Below are positions 52,728 to 62,485 of a stretch of 64,000 nucleotides of DNA, piece after piece (the stretch's first letter is position 1; each line of letters starts with the position of its first letter). Source of the DNA: Arthrobacter sp. GMC3 (GTDB lineage Bacteria; Actinomycetota; Actinomycetes; Actinomycetales; Micrococcaceae); assembly GCF_002929305.1 (NCBI RefSeq), contig NZ_PJIO01000005.1, positions 229,568 through 293,567 of the forward strand. Direction: 5' to 3'. The position numbers and the translations under genes were made by a program. The notes beneath the pieces are model-generated. The model was given only the letters and a program-made list of their open reading frames with translations, did not search any database and was not told the DNA's origin.

Positions 52728-53219
52728 ATGGCTGATCTGATAGTTATCGCTTTCGACTCCGAACAGGAAGCAGAAGACGCTTACGAAGTAGTGCAGCAGC
52801 TGCAGAAGGACCTCATCGTTGAATTGTCGGGGCTCGCGCTCGTCAAAGTCGACAGCGAAGGTCGGACGAAGGTGGAGTATCCGGGAGCCACCGGCAAGAT
52901 CGGCGTCGGGGTCGCACATGGTGCGCTTTTCGGTACTCTCATCGGCATTTTGTTCTTCGTGCCTTTCGCGGGACTGGTCTTTGGGGGCCTGTTCGGTGCC
53001 CTGTTCTCCGGGCTCGACAAGACTGGACTCGATGAGCAGTTCCGGGGCCGTGTGAAATCGACGGTCACTGCCGGCAAATCAGCGGTCGTGATCTATGCGG
53101 TGAAGCTCACCGAGGACAAGTTTGCGGCAGCTCTAGCACCTTACAACGGGACGGTCGTGCAGACATCATTGTCCGCCGAACAAGAGCAAGAACTCATCCA
53201 CGACCTCAAGGGTAAGTAA
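52728..53219 (+). CDS. DUF1269-family membrane-associated protein
   Basis: 163 residues from the ATG of MADLIVIAFDSEQEAEDAYEVV, the usual opening of DUF1269 proteins. A central Gly-rich hydrophobic hairpin (VGVAHGALFGTLIGILFFVPFAGLVFGGLFGALFSGL in the original, read as two helices) follows, then a ferredoxin-like end. Members are often stress- or transport-linked with no known activity. It is 27 nt or less from the SulP gene and points the same way, so the two are probably co-expressed. Confidence 0.83.
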   Translation: MADLIVIAFDSEQEAEDAYEVVQQLQKDLIVELSGLALVKVDSEGRTKVEYPGATGKIGVGVAHGALFGTLIGILFFVPFAGLVFGGLFGALFSGLDKTGLDEQFRGRVKSTVTAGKSAVVIYAVKLTEDKFAAALAPYNGTVVQTSLSAEQEQELIHDLKGK

Positions 53220-53246
53220 CCCAGACCCGCATTGTTCTCTCGCGCT

Positions 53247-54938
53247 GTGAGTACCATCAATGTGCATCCCCGGCCTGGCGGTCACCATCGTCCCGGGTGG
53301 AGACCGCTAGCCGGGTTGCGGCGGGCGTTAATCATCCGTGAAGCACTGGCCGGAGTGACGCTACTGGCTATCGCGGTACCTCTGAACATCGGTTACGCCC
53401 AGATCGCCGGCCTACCACCTACCGCCGGGCTTTATGCACTTGTGCTTCCGGCCTTCGCGTACGCCCTCGTGGTGTCCTCACGACAAGTTGTTGCCTCACC
53501 TGATGCAGCCGCCGCCGCGCTCGTCGCTTCGTCGATCGGAGGACTCGCTGTGGCTGGCGGCAGCGGATACGCGACCATGGCGCTCGCGCAAGCCATCATC
53601 TGTGGCGTCCTCCTCGTCGCGGCCGCAGTGTTCAAGCTCGGCTTTCTGGCCAACTTCCTCTCGAAACCAATTCTCATCGGATTTGTGGGGGGCTTAGCGC
53701 TCGATATTATGGTGTCGCAGCTTGCCAAGATGCTCGGCATTCCTCTCAAATCAGGCGAGGAATTCCTCGGCAAACTGAGCCAATTGAGTGCGGGTTTGGG
53801 AAAAACCAATCCCTGGTCGCTGCTCATCGCCGTCGCCTCAGTCGCCATCCTGCTACTGGGCCGGCGCATCGCTCAGGTAGTTCCGTGGGCGCTCGTCGTC
53901 TTGATCTTCACCACCGTACTGGTCGTGACTGCAGGTCTCGAAACGTCCGGTGTTGCCGTGCTTGGACCCGTGGATGCGGGTCCGCCCGTGTTAACCTGGC
54001 CCGTTCTGGACTTGGCGGGTTGGCTCGTGCTGGTTCCCTCAGCGATCGCACTCACTCTCGTGACTATGGCCGAGGGGCTGCTGGTCGCCCGCAGCTACGG
54101 CGAAAAGAACGGCTACCCAACATCACCGAACCGCGATCTGCTCGCGTTCGGCGCAGCGAACATCGCAGCGGGTGCCTCCGGCAGCTTCACGGTTGGCTCT
54201 TCCACCTCACGAACTGCCGCAATGGACCAGGCGGGTTCGCGCACGCAGTTGCCCACGCTGGTCGCGGCGGCCGGAACGCTCCTGCTTCTGCTCTTCGGCA
54301 CCGCTCTGCTAGAGCACATACCTTCACCGGCGATCGGTGCCGTCGTCGCCGTCGCCATCCTTCCCCTCCTTGGAATTCGTGAGTTCCGCGTGCTCTGGCG
54401 CCAGGACCAGTTTGAGTTCATCGTTGGAGCGGTGTGCTTCCTCGCGACGCTCCTCATCGGTGCCATCCCGGGGATCCTCATTGCATTCGTGCTGGCACTC
54501 GTCAATCTGGCAAAACGCGCTGCGACACCAGCGGTAGACGTGCTCGCCGCGGAAGGTGATCCGTTGGCCGCTGTTGTCCGCATCGCCCCGCCTGGCACCG
54601 CGACCGCGCCAGGCGTTCTCCTTATTCGCGTCGCCGCTCCGCTCTTTTTCGCCAACAGCAGCGCTGTCGCCGAAACGATCCGGGACCACATCGAAGCGAT
54701 CGTCGACCCGCTGGTCCGCTACCTTGTCCTTGACTTAGAGGCCGTCACGGACGTGGACGTTACCGCCGCGGAAACCTTCATTTCTCTCCAGCATTGGCTC
54801 AACGAGCGCCACATAACACTGTCGTTTAGCCGAGCGAGACCGGGGCTGGAGGATCGGATGCGAGCACTCGGCATCATCACCGATGAAGCGGTCTACCCCA
54901 CCAACCGAGCCGCCCTCGACGCGGCCGCAGAACGATAG
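53247..54938 (+). CDS. SulP-family anion transporter with STAS domain
   Basis: 563 residues from GTG 53247; a TTG 15 nt earlier is an alternative start. An N-terminal SulP membrane domain of about ten to twelve helices has PLNIGYAQIAGLPPTAGLYALVLPAFAYA and SPDAAAAALVASSIGG. The gate region is TVGSSTSRTAAMDQAGSRTQ. A C-terminal STAS domain (residues about 440-560) has VLLIRVAAPLFFANSSAV and LDLEAVTDVDVTAAETF. SulP proteins carry sulfate, bicarbonate or other anions, usually with H+ or Na+. Next to a GAP protein and an arylsulfatase, sulfate is a natural guess. Confidence 0.9.
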   Translation: MSTINVHPRPGGHHRPGWRPLAGLRRALIIREALAGVTLLAIAVPLNIGYAQIAGLPPTAGLYALVLPAFAYALVVSSRQVVASPDAAAAALVASSIGGLAVAGGSGYATMALAQAIICGVLLVAAAVFKLGFLANFLSKPILIGFVGGLALDIMVSQLAKMLGIPLKSGEEFLGKLSQLSAGLGKTNPWSLLIAVASVAILLLGRRIAQVVPWALVVLIFTTVLVVTAGLETSGVAVLGPVDAGPPVLTWPVLDLAGWLVLVPSAIALTLVTMAEGLLVARSYGEKNGYPTSPNRDLLAFGAANIAAGASGSFTVGSSTSRTAAMDQAGSRTQLPTLVAAAGTLLLLLFGTALLEHIPSPAIGAVVAVAILPLLGIREFRVLWRQDQFEFIVGAVCFLATLLIGAIPGILIAFVLALVNLAKRAATPAVDVLAAEGDPLAAVVRIAPPGTATAPGVLLIRVAAPLFFANSSAVAETIRDHIEAIVDPLVRYLVLDLEAVTDVDVTAAETFISLQHWLNERHITLSFSRARPGLEDRMRALGIITDEAVYPTNRAALDAAAER

Positions 54939-54946
54939 GAGACTTC

Positions 54947-55621
54947 ATGGGTTCCGTCATTGGAGAACTGTTGCCTCTTGCCATTGGCATTGCCGTCAGT
55001 CCACTTCCGATCATCGCCGCGATTCTGCTGCTGCTTTCGCCGCATGCGCGTGGCACCTCTTTCGGCTTCCTTATCGGCTGGCTACTGGGCATCATCGTGG
55101 CCACTGTCGTGTTCATCTTCGTCGCCACGGTACTCCCTGAAACTGGCACGGACGGGCCACAACCGATCGTCGGGACCTTGAAGATTATCCTTGGCGCAGC
55201 GCTGCTGGTGTTCGCAGTGCGCCAGTTCCGCGCTCATCCCGCCGACGGGGCCGAGCCCCAGTTGCCAAAGTGGATGAGCGCACTCAACACGATGACCGCA
55301 GGGCGCGGAACGTTGCTGGGGCTCTCCCTCGCGGCGCTGAACCCGAAGAACCTCGTCATGGCCGCCAGCGCCGGAATTACCGTTGGCGCCGTAGAACTCG
55401 ACCCCGGCAGCACGATCGTTGCCGTCGTCCTGTTCACCCTGATTGCGGGGAGTACTGTGGGCGTCCCCGTGATCGCCTATCTCACAGCAACAGAGCGCAT
55501 GAGCGCACCGTTGGCCACGCTACGAACGTGGCTGGTGCGCAACAACAGCACAGTCATGGCGGTCCTGCTGCTCGTCCTCGGCGTCACACAAGTCGGGAAA
55601 GGCATCGGCGAATTTTCCTGA
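54947..55621 (+). CDS. GAP-family membrane protein
   Basis: 224 residues, six predicted membrane segments. The GAP-family opening is IGELLPLAIGIAVSPLPIIAAILLLLSPHARGTSFGFLIGWLLG, with AALNPKNLVMAASAGITVGA in the middle. The family includes the mycobacterial Sap protein linked to export of glycolipids to the surface, but the general role is unknown. AGGAGA is at a good distance from the ATG, and only 8 nt separate it from the SulP stop, so they are one operon. Confidence 0.87.
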   Translation: MGSVIGELLPLAIGIAVSPLPIIAAILLLLSPHARGTSFGFLIGWLLGIIVATVVFIFVATVLPETGTDGPQPIVGTLKIILGAALLVFAVRQFRAHPADGAEPQLPKWMSALNTMTAGRGTLLGLSLAALNPKNLVMAASAGITVGAVELDPGSTIVAVVLFTLIAGSTVGVPVIAYLTATERMSAPLATLRTWLVRNNSTVMAVLLLVLGVTQVGKGIGEFS

Positions 55622-55995
55622 CAGCTCTATGGCACGAAATGTTGTCGCTCGTTGCGCAACGTTCTCTGCCCTGGAGTTGAGAGCCGCCTCTGTCTGCACA
55701 TGCCCACGTCGGCCCGAGAGCAGCCGTCGGCCCGACCCCGGCTGCTTGATGTAAACATGAAAAAGGACGAAACGAGGTTGTTGAACAAGGCACAGGGCGA
55801 CAGGGTCCTGCTCCGCCGCGAACACAACAACCTGCGAATTAGTTCGGTTGCGCCCGGTGTCGTGATGACCGGGACTTGTGCGAAATAAGCAGCCGCGGAA
55901 CGTGACCAGTCTTGTGGACGCTGCCGCTCCTGACGCGACTCCTGAATTGCGAACAAACCCTTGCCCAAGAGCTCACAATGACCTACTAATTGACT
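55622..55995. other. Intergenic region before the arylsulfatase
   Basis: About 374 bp. CGTCGGCCCGA is repeated directly (55707-55717, 55725-55735). A short plus-strand frame (ATG at 55757) reads MKKDETRLLNKAQGDRVLL but has no ribosome-binding site. The promoter for the arylsulfatase may be TTGCCC with TACTAA 17 bp later, just 6 nt before its ATG. Confidence 0.35.
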
Positions 55996-58323
55996 ATGAC
56001 GACTGCCGATGAAACTGCAGAGTGGCCTGACCGTACGCGCCTGCCCATCCCGCCGTACCAAAAGGTCGGACGGATAGCCCGCACAATTGCGGAGTCCGAT
56101 CCCATAGACTGGCCACAAGAAGTGGAAGCACCCGAAGGTGCCCCAAATATCCTGCTTGTTATGACCGACGATGTCGGATTCGGCGCGTGCGACGTGTTCG
56201 GAGGACCGATCCCAACCCCGGTCTATGGCAGGCTCGCCGAGCAGGGGCTGCGTTACAACCGGTTCCACACCACTGCACTGTGTGCACCGTCTCGTGCGGC
56301 ACTCATTACTGGTCGTAACCATCACGTGGCTGCGACCGGGATCATCTCCGAGTTCTCCACCCCATTCCCCGGCTACCACAGCATCATGTCCAAGAGTGTG
56401 GGCAGCATCGGTGAGATACTCGGCGCCAACGGGTATGGCACGGCGTGGTTCGGCAAGAACCACAACGTGCCCGATTGGCTCACCACCCCGGCCGGTCCGT
56501 TCAATCTCTGGCCGATGGGCCTGGGGTTTGACTACTTCTACGGGTTCCTCGGCGCCGACGCCCATCAGTTCCGGCCGGCCATCTACGAGGGCACCGTACC
56601 CATTGACCCTTATCTCGGGAGGGAGAAGGACTACCACCTCGATGCGGACCTCGCCGATCACGCCATCTCGTGGATCCACACCCAAAAGTCAGTGTCACCG
56701 AACAAACCATTTCTGGCGTACTACGCCCCCGGTACCGCTCATGCCCCGCACCATGCTCCGAAGGAGTGGGTGGAGAAGTTTGCCGGCCAGTTCGACCACG
56801 GCTGGGACGAGCAGCGCCGGCGCACCTTTGAACGTCAGAAGGAAATGGGCGTCATTCCGCCGGATGCGGTGCTCAACCCGACTCCGGAGAGCTACCGCCG
56901 CTGGGACGATCTCGATGACGACATGAAGCGTGTCTGCGCCCGCCAGATGGAGTGCTACGCAGCAGCTATTGCTCACTGTGACTACCAGGTTGGCCGGGTC
57001 ATCGATGCACTCGAGGAGATGGGCCAATTGCAGAACACTTTGGTCATCTACATTCAGGGCGACAATGGCTCCAGTGCCGAAGACCCCACCGGACACGGGT
57101 TCACCAGCGAGATCGGAGTGCTCGGCAATGGCGTCGTCGACCGCGAAGACTACATGGTGGAGAACATAGACGAGTTCGGCGGCATGTGGCTGCAGAACCA
57201 CTTCTCGCATGGCTGGGCGCACGCGATGAACTCGCCCTACCAGTGGGACAAAAAGATCGCATCCCACCTCGGTGGCACTCGAACCTCCATGGTGGTGGCT
57301 TGGCCAGAACGGATCGTGTCGGGCGGTGGGCTGCGCAGCCAGTTCACCCACATCACCGATATCGTGCCGACGATACTAGAAGCTGCCGGGCTTCCAATGC
57401 CAGTGACGATCAACGGCATCGAGCAGCTGCCCCTCAATGGCGCCAGTTTGTCATCCACGTTCGATGACGAGGCGGCCGAGGAGCATCACACAACGCAGTA
57501 TTTCGAGGTCATCGCAAACCAAGGCATTTATCATGACGGGTGGATGGCCAACACAGCGCCGAAGCGATTGCCATGGGTTGGAATGGGCCCGACAACGGCG
57601 GACCCATTCGCAGACTATGAGTGGGAGCTCTATGACCTGCGGAAAGACTTCACCCAGTCGAAGAACCTAGCGGGCGAGCATCCGGAGAAACTGGAGGAAC
57701 TCAAACAGCTGTTCCTGAACGAGGCTAAACGCAACCAAGTGCTGCCGCTGGATGACCGGTACATCGAGCGGGTGCGTCCCGAGAACCGGCCGCAGCACAA
57801 CGTCGGCCGCTCGTCGTTCGCCTACTACCCGGGCACGAAACGCATCACCGAGGCCATGGCGCCAGACATGAAGAACACCTCTTACCGAATCACCGCCACA
57901 GTCACCATTCCGCCCGGTGGTGCCGAGGGGATGCTCGTCGCCCAAGGTGGCTGGTTTGCTGGCAATGCCTTCTACATACTCAACGGGCGGCCGACTTACT
58001 CCTATGCGAAGTCCCACTACCCGGAGCACAAATACACGATCCGCGCTCCTGAAACTCTTACCCCCGGACCGCATACTCTCGTAGTCGACTTCACTTACGA
58101 CGGTGGTGCGCCTGGCAGCGGCGGAACCGCTATAATTCTCGTCGATGGCATCGAGGTGGCCAGTGGACGCATCGACCAGACCGTGCCCGTGATTGTCTCA
58201 GGGACCGAAACTCTCGACATCGGCGAAGACTCCGGGACACCAGTCGTGCGCGACTATGATGTACCGTTCCGATTCACCGGCCAACTCCACAAAGTCGTCA
58301 TCGACCTCCTCAAGGGGAAATAG
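55996..58323 (+). CDS. Arylsulfatase (formylglycine-dependent sulfatase)
   Basis: 775 residues from ATG 55996; a TTG two codons earlier is less likely. NILLVMTDDVGFGACDVFGGP holds the metal-binding Asp pair, and CAPSRAALITGRN the type I sulfatase signature whose Cys becomes formylglycine. GTAHAPHHAPKEW and GDNGSS give other active-site residues, and a C-terminal domain of about 200 residues follows. It hydrolyses sulfate esters to sulfate. There is no signal peptide, so it is cytosolic unless exported otherwise. Next to SulP and GAP genes it suggests a sulfate-ester scavenging group. Confidence 0.92.
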   Translation: MTTADETAEWPDRTRLPIPPYQKVGRIARTIAESDPIDWPQEVEAPEGAPNILLVMTDDVGFGACDVFGGPIPTPVYGRLAEQGLRYNRFHTTALCAPSRAALITGRNHHVAATGIISEFSTPFPGYHSIMSKSVGSIGEILGANGYGTAWFGKNHNVPDWLTTPAGPFNLWPMGLGFDYFYGFLGADAHQFRPAIYEGTVPIDPYLGREKDYHLDADLADHAISWIHTQKSVSPNKPFLAYYAPGTAHAPHHAPKEWVEKFAGQFDHGWDEQRRRTFERQKEMGVIPPDAVLNPTPESYRRWDDLDDDMKRVCARQMECYAAAIAHCDYQVGRVIDALEEMGQLQNTLVIYIQGDNGSSAEDPTGHGFTSEIGVLGNGVVDREDYMVENIDEFGGMWLQNHFSHGWAHAMNSPYQWDKKIASHLGGTRTSMVVAWPERIVSGGGLRSQFTHITDIVPTILEAAGLPMPVTINGIEQLPLNGASLSSTFDDEAAEEHHTTQYFEVIANQGIYHDGWMANTAPKRLPWVGMGPTTADPFADYEWELYDLRKDFTQSKNLAGEHPEKLEELKQLFLNEAKRNQVLPLDDRYIERVRPENRPQHNVGRSSFAYYPGTKRITEAMAPDMKNTSYRITATVTIPPGGAEGMLVAQGGWFAGNAFYILNGRPTYSYAKSHYPEHKYTIRAPETLTPGPHTLVVDFTYDGGAPGSGGTAIILVDGIEVASGRIDQTVPVIVSGTETLDIGEDSGTPVVRDYDVPFRFTGQLHKVVIDLLKGK

Positions 58324-58726
58324 TCGAAAACACGCCCCAAAAGACTTCCACAACAGGACGACCGCGCTTGGCGGAATGGACAGCCCCACGAACCAACGCG
58401 GACACCTTCCTTGTTCCGGTAGTCGGCACCGGGTGATCTGCTGGATGAGGTTGTAAGGCTCGTAGTCGAACTCACCCCGCAGAGAAACGGCCAGATGCCA
58501 AAAGAACCCTAAATCTGACCCCACGGGAACCGGCAAACAGGGCTGCTTCGCACTGACAGGACAATCCCCGGATGAGGAACGGTCAGCGGGACAAAGCAGA
58601 GCATCGCAAGGGATACGCCACACGCGCCGCGCTGCGTGGCCGTAGAGTCGAGTTGCAGCCATCAGCTCATGTGATGATGTGAGCGAGCACTTCAGCCAGC
58701 ATGTCGATGAATCACAGGGGATCTCT
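58324..58726. other. Intergenic region, possible gene remnant
   Basis: About 400 bp. A long minus-strand frame covers it and part of the neighbours (58198-58806) and reads loosely protein-like (GEFDYEPYNLIQQITRC), but it runs into real genes and lacks a start signal. Possibly a decayed gene. Confidence 0.3.
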
Positions 58727-59294
58727 ATGGTCAGCAAATGGACGACCGAAGCGAGCCGTCTTGTGCTCGACGATGGCTGGATCAAGGTGCGAGCTGACCG
58801 CTGCACTGGCGTTGATGGTCAGGTGATCGATCCCTATTACGTCATTTGTGCGAGCGACTGGGTGTCGATCCTCCCCCCTGACTGATGAGGGGACGGTGCT
58901 GGTAATTAAGGAGTATCGCCATGGTGGCGGTGTGATCGCTCCCGGGCTTCCAGGCGGCGGGATCGAAGCTGGCGAGGAGCCAGCGACTGCAGCTGAGCGA
59001 GAACTTCTCGAGGAAACGGGATATCGCCCCTCACAGCTGTTGGCGGTCGGAAGCGCCTACGCGAATTGGGGAAACCAAGACAACCTGGTCCATTATTTTG
59101 TCGCGCTCGGATGCGCACGAGTCGGGGAACAATTGCTCGATGTAAACGAAGAGATCGAAGTTCGTCTCGAACGCGTTGAAGACATCCTTCAACCAGGCTT
59201 CTTCAAACAAAGCTTCCATCTCGTCAATATTCTTCTCGCACTACCCCATTTGCAACTAAGCAACGGACAACAGCCAGGTCCCGACGCAGAGTAG
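58727..59294 (+). pseudogene. NUDIX hydrolase gene broken by a frameshift at a C-run
   Basis: Two frames together make one NUDIX protein. The first (58727-58885) reads MVSKWTTEASRLVLDDGWIK and ends WVSILPPD. The second continues LTDEGTVLVIKEYRHGGGVI and then holds a full Nudix box, GGIEAGEEPATAAERELLEETG, and a normal C-terminus. The switch falls at CTCCCCCCTG (58871-58880), a run of six C. With five C the frame stays open (ILPLTDEG). So one C was gained, a sequencing error exists, or slippage restores the protein. If repaired, it is a NUDIX family enzyme of about 189 residues. Confidence 0.75.
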
Positions 59295-59619
59295 AGCGTT
59301 GCTCGCGGGCTGCACGAAAAACTAGGACAGTGCCATAAACGGAACCTTTACTGGGGCGGTCGAGGATAGCTCAAGCTCACCCTCATTTGTAGATTTCCCA
59401 GTTTTAGGTGCTAGTTGGGTTTCTCAAGTAGTCGGCGTTCGCCGGTTCCGCATTGATAACTAAGAGCGACAAGGTGGATGGCTTAGGTCGTCGGGTTTTT
59501 TCGGAAAGAGGCCTTGGTGTGGTCGCTAGGAGTGTCCTGGGTGTGGGTATTATTTTTGCTGTGTACGGCGACGAGCAACAGGCTCCGATCACGCCGCCTA
59601 GATCCCTAAAGGAGCCCCC
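59295..59619. other. Intergenic region before the first CPBP gene
   Basis: About 325 bp without a supported gene. It includes TCGGGTTTTTTCGG (about 59494-59507), weak terminator-like sequence, and AAAGGAG ahead of the CPBP start. Nothing else seen. Confidence 0.3.
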
Positions 59620-60396
59620 ATGGCATCCGAAGTACTCCCACAGTCAAAGAAACGATTCGGACGCCTCATCGAACGGAATGACGGCCGAGATTTTCCCTTC
59701 TACGACGGAGCCCCCATTGAAGTAGCAGCTTGGAAATGGACTGTCATCATCCTTTCCTGTGTGGCCGGAATTGCGACACTCATGTTTTACCCGGCGCACA
59801 ATGATCTCCAAGCGCTGGTCCCGCGGATTCTCTTCCTCGCGATTCCCCTGTCGGTGTTCATCGGCTTTACCGGCCAGTACTGGAAAGCGCTCTTCAAGAA
59901 GCCAACCGCAATGGACTACCTGAGTATGCTCGGCTTCTGGCTTTTGAACTTCGCTGTTTCGGCAGGAGTCGGCGTCATCGTTATGACTGTCTTCGGGGCG
60001 AATGCAAACCCCGCAACCAACGGTCTTATCGAGGGCGGTCCTGTCCAGATCATTGCGTTCTACGTAGGAACATGCATCCAGATCCTTGGCGAGGAAATGT
60101 TCACGATCCTGCCGTTCCTGGGGATCATGTACCTGCTGTTCACCAAGGCGAAGCTCTCCCGAAACACATCAGTTATTCTGGCCTGGCTGATTACAGCGGT
60201 GGGATTCGGTGCCGCCCATTTGCCGACCTATGGGTGGAACTTCGCCCAAGCTTTCCTCGTTATCGGTGTTGCTCGGCTCGTATTGACTCTGGCGTACATG
60301 AGGGGCAAGAACATCCTCGTTTCGTTTGGCGCTCACGTCCTGAACGATTGGGTAATTTTCACCTTCGCGTTGGTTGGAGCGGCCGCGGCAGCCTAG
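59620..60396 (+). CDS. CPBP-family intramembrane protease-like protein (variant EE motif)
   Basis: 258 residues with about seven membrane segments. Motif 1 reads GEEMFTILPFLG (the usual EExxxR has Ile instead of Arg), motif 2 FGAAHLPTYGW, motif 3 HVLNDW. The overall pattern is that of CPBP/Abi proteins, a subgroup with EE...LPF. CPBP proteins resemble CAAX prenyl endopeptidase II (Rce1); some give immunity to bacteriocins or process peptides. AAAGGAG is 9 nt before the ATG. It converges on three more CPBP genes. Confidence 0.82.
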   Translation: MASEVLPQSKKRFGRLIERNDGRDFPFYDGAPIEVAAWKWTVIILSCVAGIATLMFYPAHNDLQALVPRILFLAIPLSVFIGFTGQYWKALFKKPTAMDYLSMLGFWLLNFAVSAGVGVIVMTVFGANANPATNGLIEGGPVQIIAFYVGTCIQILGEEMFTILPFLGIMYLLFTKAKLSRNTSVILAWLITAVGFGAAHLPTYGWNFAQAFLVIGVARLVLTLAYMRGKNILVSFGAHVLNDWVIFTFALVGAAAAA

Positions 60397-60830
60397 CAGT
60401 ATCGCTGAATAGTCTTGGCACCGGCAGCTAATCGTTGGCTGTTGCTGCCAGGCTCAACATGTTTGGGCAAGGCGCTCGGCCGGGATTTCCCTGCCGAGTG
60501 CCCTGCATGTCCACCCGTTGAGCTGCGTTGAGAGGTTTCGAGTCCCAAGCACCTGCAAATCGCCGGGACCTAGCGCGACAGCAATCACTATCAAGTTCTC
60601 CAACAGGAAATCGGGGAACTGTGCCCGCCCGCGATCTTCCTCCCAAACCGTCCGGCAGGCCACCACGAAACCCCAAGCGGAGCGGTCTGCGGGACTGTGT
60701 AGTCGTTTGCCGGTTGATGAAGAAAGTATTGGGTGGATGGGGCGGTAAGTTGATGTTTGTAGGTCAATGGCTTGTACTGAGGGAGCGTCACTTGGTCGGG
60801 GCGCTCTTTGTTCACGGCGACAGGCCTTGG
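60397..60830. other. Intergenic region between convergent CPBP genes
   Basis: About 434 bp. GGCAGC/GCTGCC pairing near 60424-60452 may form a weak terminator after the first CPBP gene. No gene is supported. Confidence 0.3.
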
Positions 60831-61658
60831 TCATCCGGCGTAGGCTGGCGCTCTTTTAGCTTTGTGGTCTCGGCGGATGCAGGAGATGAGGACTACGACG
60901 GCAAGAATCCACAGAACTGCTTGTGTGAACACCACAAAGGATGGGGTAGGGAACTCAGTTCCGGCCGCTACCCCGAAACCGCCGCTACCTAGGGCGAGTG
61001 AGAAGTCATCGAGTGCGTGCAGGGCAATCGGAACCCAAAGCCGCCCGGTAGCGAGAAACGCGCCGTAGAGCACCGCGCCACCAGCCGCTGTGACCGCAAC
61101 TTGAAAGGCGACAGTTGCTATGGGCACGCCGTGAGCCAAGCTGGCTGCCGAGTGTGCAAGACCGAATGCCAGGGACGTGACCACAAACGCAAAGGTCTCA
61201 CCGTGGTGACGGGTCATCGAGGCTCGAAGGATGCCACGAAAATAGAACTCTTCGCCTAAACCAACAAGACCCATGACCACGAGCACGAGGACGATCGAGG
61301 GAATAGTCCAGGTATCAAGCGGCGCGGCGGCAATGTTGACCAGCGACTGCACGAGCATGATCGCAGGTATAGCCAGCCACCACCAACTGCGTCCTCGGTG
61401 ACCGGTCGGAACAGGTGTACGCCACACGGCCGGCCCCCACCCCGCCCACTTCACAAAGATGATGCCGGCGATGATTGGCACGACGATGGGGGCGTGTGAA
61501 ATGACGAGTTCCCATGGCCCGGATGAAATACCCGTCCAATAATCCAACGCGTTACCGAGGCCTGCTGCGAACAGGATGTAGACCACGATGGCGACTAACC
61601 CGATCCACATCCTTCGGGGCACACGCTCCACCACCGGCGCCGTTGACTGGCCTATCAC
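60831..61658 (-). CDS. CPBP-family intramembrane metalloprotease-like protein
   Basis: 275 residues. Motif 1 GLGEEFYFRGILRAS (canonical EExxxR), motif 2 FGLAHSAASLAHG, motif 3 ALHALDDF, with about seven membrane segments. These are the residues that make up the active site of the Rce1-like fold. Its start overlaps the next gene upstream (minus strand) by 4 nt, so the two are coupled. The substrate is not known; in some bacteria such genes sit beside bacteriocin genes. Confidence 0.85.
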   Translation of the reverse strand: MIGQSTAPVVERVPRRMWIGLVAIVVYILFAAGLGNALDYWTGISSGPWELVISHAPIVVPIIAGIIFVKWAGWGPAVWRTPVPTGHRGRSWWWLAIPAIMLVQSLVNIAAAPLDTWTIPSIVLVLVVMGLVGLGEEFYFRGILRASMTRHHGETFAFVVTSLAFGLAHSAASLAHGVPIATVAFQVAVTAAGGAVLYGAFLATGRLWVPIALHALDDFSLALGSGGFGVAAGTEFPTPSFVVFTQAVLWILAVVVLISCIRRDHKAKRAPAYAG

Positions 61659-62485
61659 GGCGCTACCCTGGAGCTAAGCGCCACGTTCGAATCATCTGCC
61701 ACGCGCCCGCGGATGAAGAACACCAGGACAAGGCCTGCAGCGATCACCACGAAGTTGCCGAGATTGGCGATGCTACTCAGAGCATCCCCCGACGGGTAGG
61801 CAGTGAGTAGGAAGACGCTAGGGTCGGTGCTCGCGTGCAGCAGCACTGGCCAGATGAGGTTGCCGGTCACCCGCAGCGCAAGGTACATGAGGATACCGAA
61901 AGCGAAGGTATAACCGAGCTGGATAAGCGTCGGTAGCAGTGCCTGACCACTGAGAAGGTTAACCGAGTGAAGCAGCGCGAAAATCCCAGCGGAGACAAGT
62001 GCAACTACGATCTCACGGTGGCCTGCCTTGCGCATGATGTTGACCACGAGCCCGCGGGTGAGAACTTCCTCGGCAAAGCCGATCATCAGTCCAATGACGA
62101 TCCATAGCGCAACGACCGTGAAGCCCGCCTTGGCGTAGTCCAGTGATGCGAAACGTAGGAGGTTAAACAGCAGCACTACGACGACGGCGATCCACATCCA
62201 GCGGCCACCGCGGATCGGCTGCTGACCGAACAGGTCTTTTAGCCACCCGACGGATGCGGCGAAGGCCACCAGGATCAGCCCTCCGATTGCTATAGGTATG
62301 AGGAACCCGAGCAACAGGTACTTGGGGCTGTTCGGTGTACCGATGTCGCCACCGACCACAACGCCAAGTAAGAGACTTGCACCTTCGTAGAGAGCGATAT
62401 AGGCGACAGCAAGAACGATTGTTTTCCACCAGGCCCCGCGGTCCCAGAACCGCTTCCACGGTGTAGCAGCAGTCAAATCGGTCAT
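61655..62485 (-). CDS. CPBP-family intramembrane metalloprotease-like protein
   Basis: 276 residues from the chosen ATG (MTDLTAATPWKRFWDRG); a longer frame reaches 62560. Motif 1 GFAEEVLTRGLVVNI, motif 2 FALLHSVNLLSG, motif 3 LLHASTDPS. Seven or eight membrane segments. It is translationally coupled to the next gene (4-nt overlap). The third CPBP gene lies upstream with a 289-bp gap. Confidence 0.83.
   Translation of the reverse strand: MTDLTAATPWKRFWDRGAWWKTIVLAVAYIALYEGASLLLGVVVGGDIGTPNSPKYLLLGFLIPIAIGGLILVAFAASVGWLKDLFGQQPIRGGRWMWIAVVVVLLFNLLRFASLDYAKAGFTVVALWIVIGLMIGFAEEVLTRGLVVNIMRKAGHREIVVALVSAGIFALLHSVNLLSGQALLPTLIQLGYTFAFGILMYLALRVTGNLIWPVLLHASTDPSVFLLTAYPSGDALSSIANLGNFVVIAAGLVLVFFIRGRVADDSNVALSSRVAP

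Noticed and set aside
55627..56685. A 352-codon minus-strand frame opposite the arylsulfatase start
   Set aside because: It is antisense to a clear sulfatase with its catalytic signature, its composition is odd, and it lacks a ribosome-binding site.
58198..58806. A 202-codon minus-strand frame
   Set aside because: It overlaps both the sulfatase end and the NUDIX start, shows no known motif and has no ribosome-binding site.
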